Shown one piece after another: positions 9,708-17,447 of a DNA stretch of 32,066 nt. The stretch's first letter is position 1. Every line of letters starts with the position of its first letter. The DNA is from CAWJAP01 sp963834365 (GTDB taxonomy: Bacteria; Acidobacteriota; Vicinamibacteria; Vicinamibacterales; Vicinamibacteraceae): assembly GCA_963834365.1 (NCBI GenBank), contig CAWIBS010000010.1, positions 1 to 32,066 of the forward strand. Direction: 5' to 3'. The notes beneath the pieces are model-generated. The model was not told the DNA's origin. It did not search any database and saw only the letters and a program-made list of their open reading frames with translations. A program made the position numbers and the translations under genes.

Positions 9708-11225
9708 ATGCACATGAGGACTCCCGCCGCACTCACGCTGGGAAGGGCGCTCGCACTGACGGTCGCGATGTGGAGCGCCGCCGGCGCCAGCGCCGCGGCA
9801 CAGTCCAACGCCATCCAGATCGAGAACGCGATGCCCGGGTCCACCGACTGGCCGTTGACCAGAGTGGCTCGGCACGACGATGAGATCTACGAACTGGGCT
9901 GGCATCGACGAAGGGGCATCGAGGCCTACGCGTCGCACACGAGCGTCAAGGCCGGCGAAACGCTGAACGTGCACGTCAGCACCTACCCGGTGAACAAGTA
10001 TTCCGTCAGCATCTACCGGATGGGGTACTACGGCGGCGCCGGCGCGCGGCTCATGCGAACGCTCGGTCCGCTGCAGGGCACCGCCGAACCGACTCCCAAG
10101 GACGGCGTCCGCAATCTGATCGAATGCAACTGGAAGGTGGGATTCAGCCTCGAGATTCCGAACGACTGGCTGAGCGGCGTCTACCTGGGCAAGCTCTCGA
10201 CGCTTCCCTCGCCAACGGGTCAGTATCTCGATCTGGAGATGGCGAGCGAGAGCTACGTCATCTTCATCGTCCGCGACGATCGCAAGGCCGACCTCCTGTT
10301 CCAGGCCTCGGACATGACCTGGCTGTCCTACAACCGCTGGCCCCAATGGCGGTCGCTGTACGACCTCGGAGACGCGCCATGGGGCTCCTCGAACAGCAAG
10401 GTCGGTTACGACGTCGGGTTCGATCGGCCGTACGCGCTGTACTGGAACGGGTACCCCGCGGGGTTCCATCCGCTGACCAACGGATCCGGCGAGTTCCTGA
10501 TGACCGAGTTTCCGCTGGCGTTCTGGCTGGAGAAGGAAGGCTACGACGTCACCTACATCTCCAACGTCGATACGCACGCGGACGGTAGCGGGCTGCTTCG
10601 GGCGAAGGTGTTCCTCTCGGTCGGCCACGACGAGTACTGGACGGAGCGGATGTTCGAGAACGTGACCCAGGCGCGCGACGCCGGCGTCAGCCTGGCCTTC
10701 CTGTCGGGCAATTCCATTTCCGGCGTCGTCGAGCTGCTGCCGAGCAGCGACGGCCGGCCGAACCGCGTGATGCGGCGGGCCGGGGGTGGATTCCGGGGCG
10801 AGCAGGAGCTGATGGGCGCCACGTCGTACGGCGTGGGCTTCGCGGACTGGACCAGCGACAACCCGGAGCACTGGGCCTTCGACGGCACGAACATGAAGAA
10901 GGGCGACCGGGTGGCGCAGCTCGTGGGCTGGGAATACCACGGGCCTCCGCTCGCCAAACATCCCGGCCTCGTGGTGCTGTCGGAAGGGCCGGTCTACGGC
11001 GCCAGCGGGCAGAAGCAGACCGGCACGTACGCCACGACGATGTACACGGCGCGCAAAGGCAATCTGGTCTTCAATGCCGGAACCTGCTGGTGGAACGTCG
11101 TGCTCTCGTCTCCGCCCGGCTTTCAGAATCCTCCGCGCAAGGACTTCCGCCGCAGCGATTCACGCATCCAGCGGATCACCCGCAACATCCTCGACCGGAT
11201 GATTGCGACGAAGCTGGACGACTGA
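9708..11225 (+). CDS. N,N-dimethylformamidase beta-subunit-like secreted protein
   Basis: A 505-residue exported protein resembling the large (beta) subunit of N,N-dimethylformamidase (DmfA2-like family, PF20254). Seen: signal peptide RTPAALTLGRALALTVAMWS, a beta-sandwich-like region (YPVNKYSVSIYRMGYYGGAG), and the amidohydrolase-like block with LLFQASDMTWLSYNRWPQW, FWLEKEGYDVTYISNVDTHA, KVFLSVGHDEYWT and NLVFNAGTCWWNVVLSSPP. Proteins with this combination are common as secreted stand-alone homologues without the small alpha subunit, and most have no proven DMF activity. The start at 9708 is preferred over an in-frame ATG at 9639 because it gives a compact signal peptide. It follows the large regulator by 82 bp in the same direction. 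Confidence 0.8.
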   Translation: MHMRTPAALTLGRALALTVAMWSAAGASAAAQSNAIQIENAMPGSTDWPLTRVARHDDEIYELGWHRRRGIEAYASHTSVKAGETLNVHVSTYPVNKYSVSIYRMGYYGGAGARLMRTLGPLQGTAEPTPKDGVRNLIECNWKVGFSLEIPNDWLSGVYLGKLSTLPSPTGQYLDLEMASESYVIFIVRDDRKADLLFQASDMTWLSYNRWPQWRSLYDLGDAPWGSSNSKVGYDVGFDRPYALYWNGYPAGFHPLTNGSGEFLMTEFPLAFWLEKEGYDVTYISNVDTHADGSGLLRAKVFLSVGHDEYWTERMFENVTQARDAGVSLAFLSGNSISGVVELLPSSDGRPNRVMRRAGGGFRGEQELMGATSYGVGFADWTSDNPEHWAFDGTNMKKGDRVAQLVGWEYHGPPLAKHPGLVVLSEGPVYGASGQKQTGTYATTMYTARKGNLVFNAGTCWWNVVLSSPPGFQNPPRKDFRRSDSRIQRITRNILDRMIATKLDD

Positions 11226-11320
11226 CGTCCGCCTGACGCTCCACCGGGGCCTTCGCTGAGCTGAGATTGACTTCAACGCCAATGTCACGGCTCGCTCACA
11301 TCGAACGACAGGGAGGGACA

Positions 11321-11647
11321 ATGCCGCTCTATCTCACGAGGTTCAGCTACACGCCGGAGACCTGGGCCAGGCTGATCGGCAACCCGGAGGATCGTCGAAA
11401 GGCCGCGCAGTCGTACATCGAGTCGGTCGGTGGAAAGCTCCATGGGTTCTGGTACGCCTTCGGAGCTCACGACGGCTACACCCTGTGGGAAGCGCCCGAC
11501 AACGTGTCCATGGCGGCGGTTGCGCTGGCGCTTGGTGGTGGCGGGGCGATTCGCTCGCTCGAAACGACGGTCCTCCTGACCGTCGACGAAACGATGCAAG
11601 CCCTGCGCAAGGCCGGGCAAGTCGGCTACCGGGCCCCCGGCGCGTAG
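11321..11647 (+). CDS. GYD domain-containing protein
   Basis: A 108-residue cytosolic protein of the GYD family (PF08734), small ferredoxin-like alpha/beta proteins of unknown function. Key segments are YLTRFSYTPETWARLI, GKLHGFWYAFGAHDGYTLWE (the Gly-Tyr-Asp-type HDGY signature) and TTVLLTVDETMQALRKAG. The ATG at 11321 is chosen over an upstream in-frame start because a GGGAGGG ribosome-binding site lies seven bases before it and homologues begin with M-x-x-Y. It lies about 95 bp after the dimethylformamidase-like gene and 31 bp before the convergent histidine kinase gene. Confidence 0.85.
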   Translation: MPLYLTRFSYTPETWARLIGNPEDRRKAAQSYIESVGGKLHGFWYAFGAHDGYTLWEAPDNVSMAAVALALGGGGAIRSLETTVLLTVDETMQALRKAGQVGYRAPGA

Positions 11648-11678
11648 CGGCTCGCGCCCCGACACCAATCCGGTCTCG

Positions 11679-12808
11679 TCAAGACGGGAACGATGTCGCA
11701 GGCTGGCTCGTATCGGTGGGGAGCACGACCAGCATCGTGGTGCCGGCGGCCGACGACGACTCGATCGTGACCGCACCGTTCTGCAGCTCGAGCAGGCGGC
11801 GGACGATCGCCAGGCCCAGTCCCGTGCCTGACCGCTTCGTGGTGAAGAACGGCTCGAAGGCCCGCCCCTGAAGGTCTGGCGACAGTCCGGGACCGGCATC
11901 GATGATCCGCACGGCGGCCATGGCGCCGCCGCCGATGGTCACCCGCACCGTGCCGCGTCCTTCCATCGCCTGACCGGCGTTGATCAGCAGGTTGAGAAAC
12001 ACTTCCCGCAGCAGCTCCGCGTCCGCTCGCGCCGCGACGTCGGAGTCGCCCGTCACCGTGATCTCGAGCGGCGCCATCGCCTGGTCACGATGAACGAGCG
12101 CGATCGTGCTGTCCATGAGCGGCTTGATCGGCACGCGTCGTAGTTGCGGTGTCCGCGGCTTCGCGTAGCGCAGCAGGTCGTCGACGCGGTGGCTCAAGGC
12201 GTCGAGGCGCTTGATCATCTCGAGGATGATCGGGTGCTCGGCCCGTTCCGTATCGAGGCGTTGCGAGAGGATCTGCAGCGCCCCGCGAAGACCGGCCAGC
12301 GGATTCCTGACCTCGTGTGCGACGACTGCGGCCATCTCGCCCAGGCGTGCCAGCGAGGCCTGGTTGCCGAGCTGTTCTTCGGCGAGCTTGCGCGCCGTGA
12401 TCTCGTAGCGGATCGCCAGGTACTGATACGGCTTCCCTCCCTCGTCCAGGAACGGCACGATCGTCGTATCGACCCAGTAGAGCGAGCCGTCCTTTGCACG
12501 GTTTCGCAGCTCGCCCCTCCAGACCTTGCCGCCCGCAATCGTCCGCCACAGGCCGCGGATGTATTCCTTGGGGTGATACCCGGAGTTGATCGATGCGATG
12601 GTCCTGCCCGAGCAGCTCGTCGCGCGAGTACTTCGAGATGTCGCAGAACTTCTGGTTGACGTAGCGGATCCGGCCCTGCACGTCGGTGATCGCGACGATG
12701 GCGGACTGATCGAGGGCATATCGCAGGTCTTCGAGCTCCTTGATGTAGCGCTCGAGCCGCGACGGCGAATCGACCGGCGTTTCGGGAGAGCTGCGGATGG
12801 TCGGACAT
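11679..12808 (-). CDS. Cytosolic PAS–PAC sensor histidine kinase, orphan (frameshifted)
   Basis: A soluble two-component sensor kinase of about 375 codons. A helical lead (RLERYIKELEDLRYALDQSA) precedes a PAS domain (IVAITDVQGRIRYVNQKF, SRDELLGQDHRI) and PAC motif (GSLYWVDTTIVPFLDEGGKP). HisKA has the H box ARLGEMAAVVAHEVRNPLAG with the phosphorylated His. HATPase_c shows N box LREVFLNLLINAGQAM, G1 RIIDAGPGLS, F box FEPFFTTK and G2 GTGLGLAIVRRLLELQNG. No transmembrane segment is seen, so it probably senses a cytosolic ligand or redox signal, like NtrB/AtoS-type kinases. The frame breaks near 12589 (GQDHRI to INSGYHPKEYIRGLW) and probably again near 12785 just after the ATG. No response regulator lies in the window. 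The start at 12808 (MSDHPQLS) is uncertain. Confidence 0.8.
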
Positions 12809-13196
12809 GACGTGTGGCCGATTGTGCGCGTGAGGCACTCGATCCTGAAGACAAGCAGTAGCCGCCCATCGGGATCGCGCAGCCCATCAGCGAAGCTGAA
12901 AACTCGGCATCTCGTCCGTAGAATCAGCGTGTTTTGGCTTGACCGCTCCGTCGCTGTTTCACTATCGTCGTCGGGCAACGCTCGATACAGCCGTGAGCAA
13001 GGGCGAGTGGTTGGCCACGCGAGCGGAAGCCGCAATGTAGCGCGAGCCTCCGGTGCGTTCAAGGCGGCGCCGACGACCCAACCGGCGGATGTTCGCAGAT
13101 TGAACAAGAGACGTCTCGAAGCAGTGCAGGCGGCGACGAGCCGCACGGCTTTCGGTCGTCCGAGAGGTCGGCTCGGCATTTGCACACGGCAGCTGC
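12809..13196. other. Spacer between divergent kinase and BrkB genes; nothing recognised
   Basis: This 388-bp stretch separates the minus-strand histidine kinase from the plus-strand BrkB gene. No frame gives a protein-like sequence, and I see no RNA gene or clear repeat. It should hold both promoters, and AT-richer stretches such as TGTTTTGGCTTGACC near 12930 could be part of one, but no convincing -35/-10 pair can be named. Confidence 0.4.
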
Positions 13197-14466
13197 GTGT
13201 TTGGTACCGTCCCGCTTCCCTGGGGAGAACTGGCACGGCGCACGTGGCGCGACGCGCTCGATGATGACGTCCTCGGGCTGGCCGCGCAGCTCTCGTACTA
13301 TTTCTTCCTGGCCCTGTTTCCGGCCATCCTGTTCCTGCTCGCGATCGCCAGCTTCTTTTCGCTGTCGAACCTCACCGACGACCTGGCACGATCGCTCGGG
13401 CCGTTCGTCTCGCCGCAGGTCCTCGAGCTCATTCAAGACCAGATGCGGCGGCTGGCCAACAGCGAGAGCGGTGGCCTGCTCACGTTCGGCGCGGCCGGCG
13501 CGCTATGGAGCAGTTCTGCGGCGCTGGTCTCGATTGTGAGCGCGCTCAACCGCGCCTACGACATCGAGGAAGGACGGCCGTGGTGGAAAGTACGACTCGT
13601 GGCCATGGGTCTCACGATCGGCGCGGCCGTGTTCGTGCTCGTGGCCGTGTCACTTGTGCTGGCCGGACCGACCGTGGCGGAGTCCCTGGGCAATGCGACC
13701 GGCTGGGGTAAGCCATTCGAGTGGACATGGCTCCTCCTGCAATGGCCGCTCGTCTTCCTGCTCGTGACGACGGCGCTCGGACTCGTCTATTACTTCGGTC
13801 CTGATGCCGATCAGGACTGGGCCTGGATTACCCCGGGCGCGGTCGCCGCGACTGCGCTCTGGCTGGTCGCGTCGCTGCTGTTCAAGATCTACATCGCCAA
13901 TTTCACGGACTACAACGCGGCCTACGGAACGGTCGGCGGCGTCATCGTCCTGCTCCTCTGGTTTTACGTCTCCAGCCTGGCTGTCCTGGCGGGCGCCGAG
14001 CTCAACGCCGAAATCGAACATGCGTCGCCGTACGGAAAGGCACCAGGGCAGAAGAACGCCCAGGGCAAGGTTCTGCTCGGACGCCGGGCGGAGCAGGCCT
14101 TTCGGGAGCGGCAGTCGGTTCCGGCCGAAGCCGCGGAGAAGGCACGGGAAGACGCGTCAGCAGAGCCCCCGGCGTCGAGATCCGCCGAAGAGATCGAGGC
14201 AGACATCCGGGAGACACGCGCCCGTATTTCCGCCAACGTTGACGAGACAATCGAACGCATCCCATTTGTCTCCCGTCGCCGCGGCGCGGTCGCCGCCGGT
14301 CTGCGAGGGCGACGTCTCGGGAACACGGGCGTTCGCGCACTGCTTGTGGTGGGCGGTCGTCGGTCTGGTGATGGCGGTTGCCGCTCGACGAACCAGGTCG
14401 AACGGGCGCAGAGCGTGGCGGTCGAGTCAACAGCAATCCTCTTCGCGCTGCCAGCAGCCGGCGTGA
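13197..14466 (+). CDS. YihY/BrkB-family membrane protein with DUF3618-like tail
   Basis: An inner-membrane protein of the Virul_fac_BrkB/YihY family (PF03631), with six predicted helices. Signature segments are LAAQLSYYFFLALFPAILFL, FGAAGALWSSSAALVSIVSA, LNRAYDIEEGRPWW, YNAAYGTVGGVIVLLLWFY and SLAVLAGAELNAEIEHA. After this core (about 280 residues) a charged linker leads to EEIEADIRETRARISANVDE, which resembles DUF3618 (PF12277), usually a separate small membrane protein. The start is a GTG at 13197. The open frame formally continues to 14813, antisense to nrfA, but the tail becomes low-quality after about 14280. An alternative frame there encodes a hydrophobic stretch (CLWWAVVGLVMAVAARR) and stops at 14466, so an indel near 14290 is likely and I use that end. 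Function of the family is unsettled; it is not an RNase. Confidence 0.8.
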
Positions 14467-14485
14467 TGCGACGGACAGCGTCCTG

Positions 14486-15925
14486 TCAGCGGGTCGAGGG
14501 GCGTGCAGTGCCGCCGGGCGCCGCAGGCGCGGGGGTGGCCGGCGTCTTGGGGCCGTCGCGCACGGCAATCTGGCCCTGGCGCGACCGATCGATCGACTCG
14601 CCCAGGATCCGGGCCGCCTCCTGTGGCGCATGGAAGCCGGTGGAGTTCTCGGCTTCGACGAAGTCCAGCAGGAACTGCGCCTCGCGCTGCAGTCGCCGCG
14701 GCTCGGCGAGCACGGCGTCGGCGGCGCCGCCGTCCCTGGCGCGCTTGATGTCGCCGATGAGGCCCACGACCGCGTCCATCGCCCGGTTGCGAAGCCCGAA
14801 CGTCCGCCCCTGAATCTGCTCGACGCGCCCGCGCAGCTCCTCCTCGTCCCACTTGTGGCAGGTCTGGCACGCGCGATTGATGTTGAGCAGCGGGCTCCGC
14901 ACGTGGTGATTGCTGATCTTGAGCGCGCCGACGCGCTCGTACGGCATGTGGCAGTCGGCGCACGCGACACCCGATCGCGCGTGAATGCCCTGGTTCCACA
15001 TCTCGAACTCGGGATGCTGCGCCTTCAGCACCGGCGCACCGCTCTCGGCGTGCGTCCAGTCGTCGTGCGGGTTCTCGGCGTAATAGGCGAGGATATCGTC
15101 CGCCTTCAGTCCCTTCGACCACGGGTAGACCAGGCGTTTCTCGGGGCCCTTGAAGTAATACTCGACATGGCACTGGCCGCAGACGAAGGCGCGCATCTCC
15201 TGACGGCTGGCGTCGCGGTTCACGTCGTAGTCCGCCACTCCCTGTGACGCCTTCAGCGCGCGCATCCCCTCGAGGAAGCCGGGCCGCGTGACCCTCAGCT
15301 GCAGGCTGGTCGGATCGTGGCAGTCGATGCAGCCGACCGGGTGGGACACCTGCTTCCGCGCTTCGGCGTAGGGCATCTGATTGAGGCGCTCGAAGCCTTT
15401 GAAGAGATCCCCGCCCCCGAGCGTCCGGTAGGGCACGTACAAGGACGCGTGACAGTGCAGGCACGTGCCCGGCTGCTTGGCGACCACCTGCCGCTCGGTG
15501 TAGGTCTGATCCTCCAGCATGTAGGCGTGACCCCGCTCTTCGCGGAAGTCTTTTGCGAACGCGTAACCGGCCCACAGCGTCTTCAGCCGCGGATCCTCTT
15601 CCAGCCGTGACTGCGCGACGATCGATCGCGGGTCGGCCTGCGTCGGCGTCCTCGGCGTCGCCTCGCTGCCGCCGAACCGCGTCCGCACCTGATCGACCGT
15701 GCGCCGGTAGCCGTCGTACTGCAGCGGGAAGTTCCGGCCCCAGACCGCGGGGTCCTCCGTGCTGTCGGTCAGCTCGACGACCTTGTAGAAGGGATTTCGC
15801 GCTTCCTGCTTGCGCTCGAAGATGTTGACGAGCAGAGCCGCGATGGCCACCGCCGCGACGGCCACAACCAGCGTCACGAGCGCGATGCGACGTGTGGTCC
15901 GGCTTTTCGAAGGCGCATCGGTCAC
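14486..15925 (-). CDS. nrfA: Pentaheme cytochrome c nitrite reductase, ammonia-forming
   Basis: NrfA reduces nitrite to ammonium with six electrons in the periplasm, taking electrons from the quinol pool through NrfH. The 479-residue protein starts at a GTG (15925) with a GGGAG ribosome-binding site, and has an N-terminal signal anchor (IALVTLVVAVAAVAIAALLV). Five heme-binding motifs occur in order: CLHCH, CIDCH, CGQCH, CADCH, CQTCH. The first corresponds to the catalytic heme, which in the classical E. coli-type enzyme is CxxCK; here all five are CxxCH, as in a minority clade known from some Campylobacterota. Active-site candidates are the Tyr in CGQCHVEYYFKG, the Lys in VYPWSKGLK and the His in EMWNQGIHARSGVACADCH. 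It lies 25 bp after nrfH on the same strand, forming a minimal nrfHA operon. Confidence 0.95.
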   Translation of the reverse strand: MTDAPSKSRTTRRIALVTLVVAVAAVAIAALLVNIFERKQEARNPFYKVVELTDSTEDPAVWGRNFPLQYDGYRRTVDQVRTRFGGSEATPRTPTQADPRSIVAQSRLEEDPRLKTLWAGYAFAKDFREERGHAYMLEDQTYTERQVVAKQPGTCLHCHASLYVPYRTLGGGDLFKGFERLNQMPYAEARKQVSHPVGCIDCHDPTSLQLRVTRPGFLEGMRALKASQGVADYDVNRDASRQEMRAFVCGQCHVEYYFKGPEKRLVYPWSKGLKADDILAYYAENPHDDWTHAESGAPVLKAQHPEFEMWNQGIHARSGVACADCHMPYERVGALKISNHHVRSPLLNINRACQTCHKWDEEELRGRVEQIQGRTFGLRNRAMDAVVGLIGDIKRARDGGAADAVLAEPRRLQREAQFLLDFVEAENSTGFHAPQEAARILGESIDRSRQGQIAVRDGPKTPATPAPAAPGGTARPSTR

Positions 15926-15950
15926 AGGCTTCTCCCGGGATGTGCAGCCG

Positions 15951-16398
15951 TCATCGCAGATGGCCGACCGACGAGTGACAGCGGATGCACGAGAACGGCT
16001 CGGCGGCCGCGTGCGACGGTTCGAGCGCCTCGACCATCTCCGTGTGGCATTTCCGGCAGGCGCGCTCGGTGATGTCGCGGTTGTGTGGCGTAATGCGAAT
16101 CGGCTCGGGAAATCCGCCGACGGTGAAATAGAACGAGTGCCAGAACCCGTTTCTCGCTTTCGTCGCGTACTTGCCGACGAGTGCCGGGCGGCGTGTGGCA
16201 GTCGTTGCACACCGCCACCGGCCGATGGCTGGAGCGGAGCCAGCCCTCGTACTGGTCACGCATGATGTGGCAGTTCGCGCAGGCCGCCGCGCGGTCGGTC
16301 ATGTAGGACCCGCCCTTCGCGTACACGAACGTGAAGGCGCCCAGACCGAGCACGAGACCGAGGGGCACGCCGAACGACAGCGCGAGGACCGGGCGCAT
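15951..16398 (-). CDS. nrfH: NrfH, tetraheme quinol dehydrogenase (one frameshift)
   Basis: NrfH anchors the NrfA complex in the membrane and oxidises menaquinol. The start ATG at 16398 gives MRPVLALSFGVPLGLVLGLG, a single N-terminal transmembrane helix. Four CxxCH motifs follow: CANCH (in TDRAAACANCHIMRDQYEGW), CNDCH, CRKCH and CIRCH. The NapC/NirT segment NGFWHSFYFTVGGFPEPIRI is typical of NrfH. One extra base near 16190 breaks the frame between CNDCHTPP and ALVGKYATKARNGF; the total of 448 bases is one more than a multiple of three, consistent with a single insertion. NrfA follows immediately and is intact, which argues for a sequence error or a recent event. No Fnr- or NsrR-like box was recognised upstream. 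Confidence 0.9.
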
Positions 16399-16597
16399 CG
16401 CGGGCACGACGGCGCTACGAGTAGCACACGTCAAGGATGGCAGCAAGCGGGATCGCGACTGTGCGCCTGGATTCCTGTCGGAAGCCGGCTGCGGAGAATT
16501 TCCCACTCTCCGGCTCGCGGCCGCTGTCCCGTTCGCGCGTCCGTTTCCGATCTTTCAGCAGCAGGAATCAACCCCGAGCTTGAAAGGACCTCTAATC

Positions 16598-17233
16598 ATG
16601 CTGCAGTCCTGCCTTCCGGCGCGCCAGACGTGCCGCCGCGTCCTGTCCACCGCCTGCGTGCTCGCGCTGGCCACGTGTCCGCGGTCCGCCTGGGCCGATC
16701 GCGTCGCGCCCCCCTCGGTGCCCGAGAACATTCAGGTGCCGGAGGGACACAGGGCATATTTCGTGGGCCGGGCCTTCGGTACGCAGAACTACATCTGCCT
16801 GCCCGCAGGCAGTGGCGTCGCCTGGACGCTCTTTGGCCCGCAGGCCAACCTGTTCAATGACGCCGACGAACAGGTCATCACTCACTTCCTCAGCGCCAAC
16901 CCGGTCGAGGCCGGCACGCTGCGCGCCACCTGGCAGCACTCCCGGGACACCAGCGCGATCTGGGCCCAGGCGGTGCAGTCCTCGACCGACCCGGCCTTCG
17001 TCGCGCCCGACGCGATTGCGTGGCTGCTGCTCCGGATCGTAGGCGCCGTCAACGGGCCGACGGGCGGCCAGAAGCTCACCGCGACGGCCTACATCCAGCG
17101 GGTGAACACCGTGGGGGGCAAGGCGCCCTCGACCGGCTGTGCGCTCTCGACCGACGTCGGCGCGAGGGTGTTCGTGCCCTACGAGGCCGACTACGTCATG
17201 TACAAGGCACGCCACGCCGGCGATACGGACTGA
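16598..17233 (+). CDS. Secreted DUF3455 protein
   Basis: A 211-residue exported protein of the DUF3455 family (PF11937), function unknown. A signal peptide (RRVLSTACVLALATCPRSAW, cleavage near AWA-DR) precedes the domain. Characteristic segments are VPENIQVPEGHRAYFVGRAF, GTQNYICLPAGSGVAWTLFG, ATWQHSRDTSAIWAQAV, AIAWLLLRIVGAVNGPTGG and IQRVNTVGGKAPSTGC, closing with the aromatic VPYEADYVMYKA. The two cysteines (YICLP and STGC) may pair. The start ATG at 16598 follows a GAAAGG ribosome-binding site. It is divergent from nrfH, but the family has no known link to nitrite reduction. Confidence 0.85.
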   Translation: MLQSCLPARQTCRRVLSTACVLALATCPRSAWADRVAPPSVPENIQVPEGHRAYFVGRAFGTQNYICLPAGSGVAWTLFGPQANLFNDADEQVITHFLSANPVEAGTLRATWQHSRDTSAIWAQAVQSSTDPAFVAPDAIAWLLLRIVGAVNGPTGGQKLTATAYIQRVNTVGGKAPSTGCALSTDVGARVFVPYEADYVMYKARHAGDTD

Positions 17234-17293
17234 GAAGGCGCTGTACCATACTCCGGCACGGCCGCCGTTCCGCGTGCGAGCGGCCGGTCCAAG

Positions 17294-17418
17294 CCCCGGA
17301 GTTCACTTGTGTTGACAACGGGGCCCGCCAAGGTGGCGCCGGGCTTCAGCCCGGCCAACCGCGGGCCTGGGCAGGCCTGAAGGCCTGCGCCACATCACCA
17401 ACACAAGTGAGCTCCGGG
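17294..17418. repeat. MITE/REP-like element with 20-bp terminal inverted repeats
   Basis: The left arm at 17294-17314 and the right arm at 17399-17418 are inverted repeats matching at 19 of 20 bases (CCCGGAGYTCACTTGTGTTG). Between them are two nested palindromes: GCCGGGCTTCAGCCCGGC around 17338-17355 and GCAGGCCTGAAGGCCTGC around 17371-17388. It lies between the DUF3455 and HExxH/TPR genes and has no coding capacity. The nested structure suggests a non-autonomous mobile element or REP/BIME-type sequence; on RNA it would fold into a branched hairpin. Confidence 0.75.
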
Positions 17419-17447
17419 TTTAGATCCACTCGGCAGAGGAGGGAGTC

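Noticed and set aside
9654..10961. A 435-codon minus-strand frame
   Set aside because: Antisense shadow of the dimethylformamidase-like gene, with His/Arg/Val-rich composition typical of GC-rich shadows.
14470..14813. Last part of the long BrkB frame
   Set aside because: It overlaps nrfA antisense and lacks membrane or domain features.
16399..16597. Fnr/NnrR-type palindrome in the nrfH promoter region
   Set aside because: No TTGAT-N4-ATCAA-like palindrome could be found in the spacer; isolated AATCAA and TTGAAA pieces are not positioned as a site.
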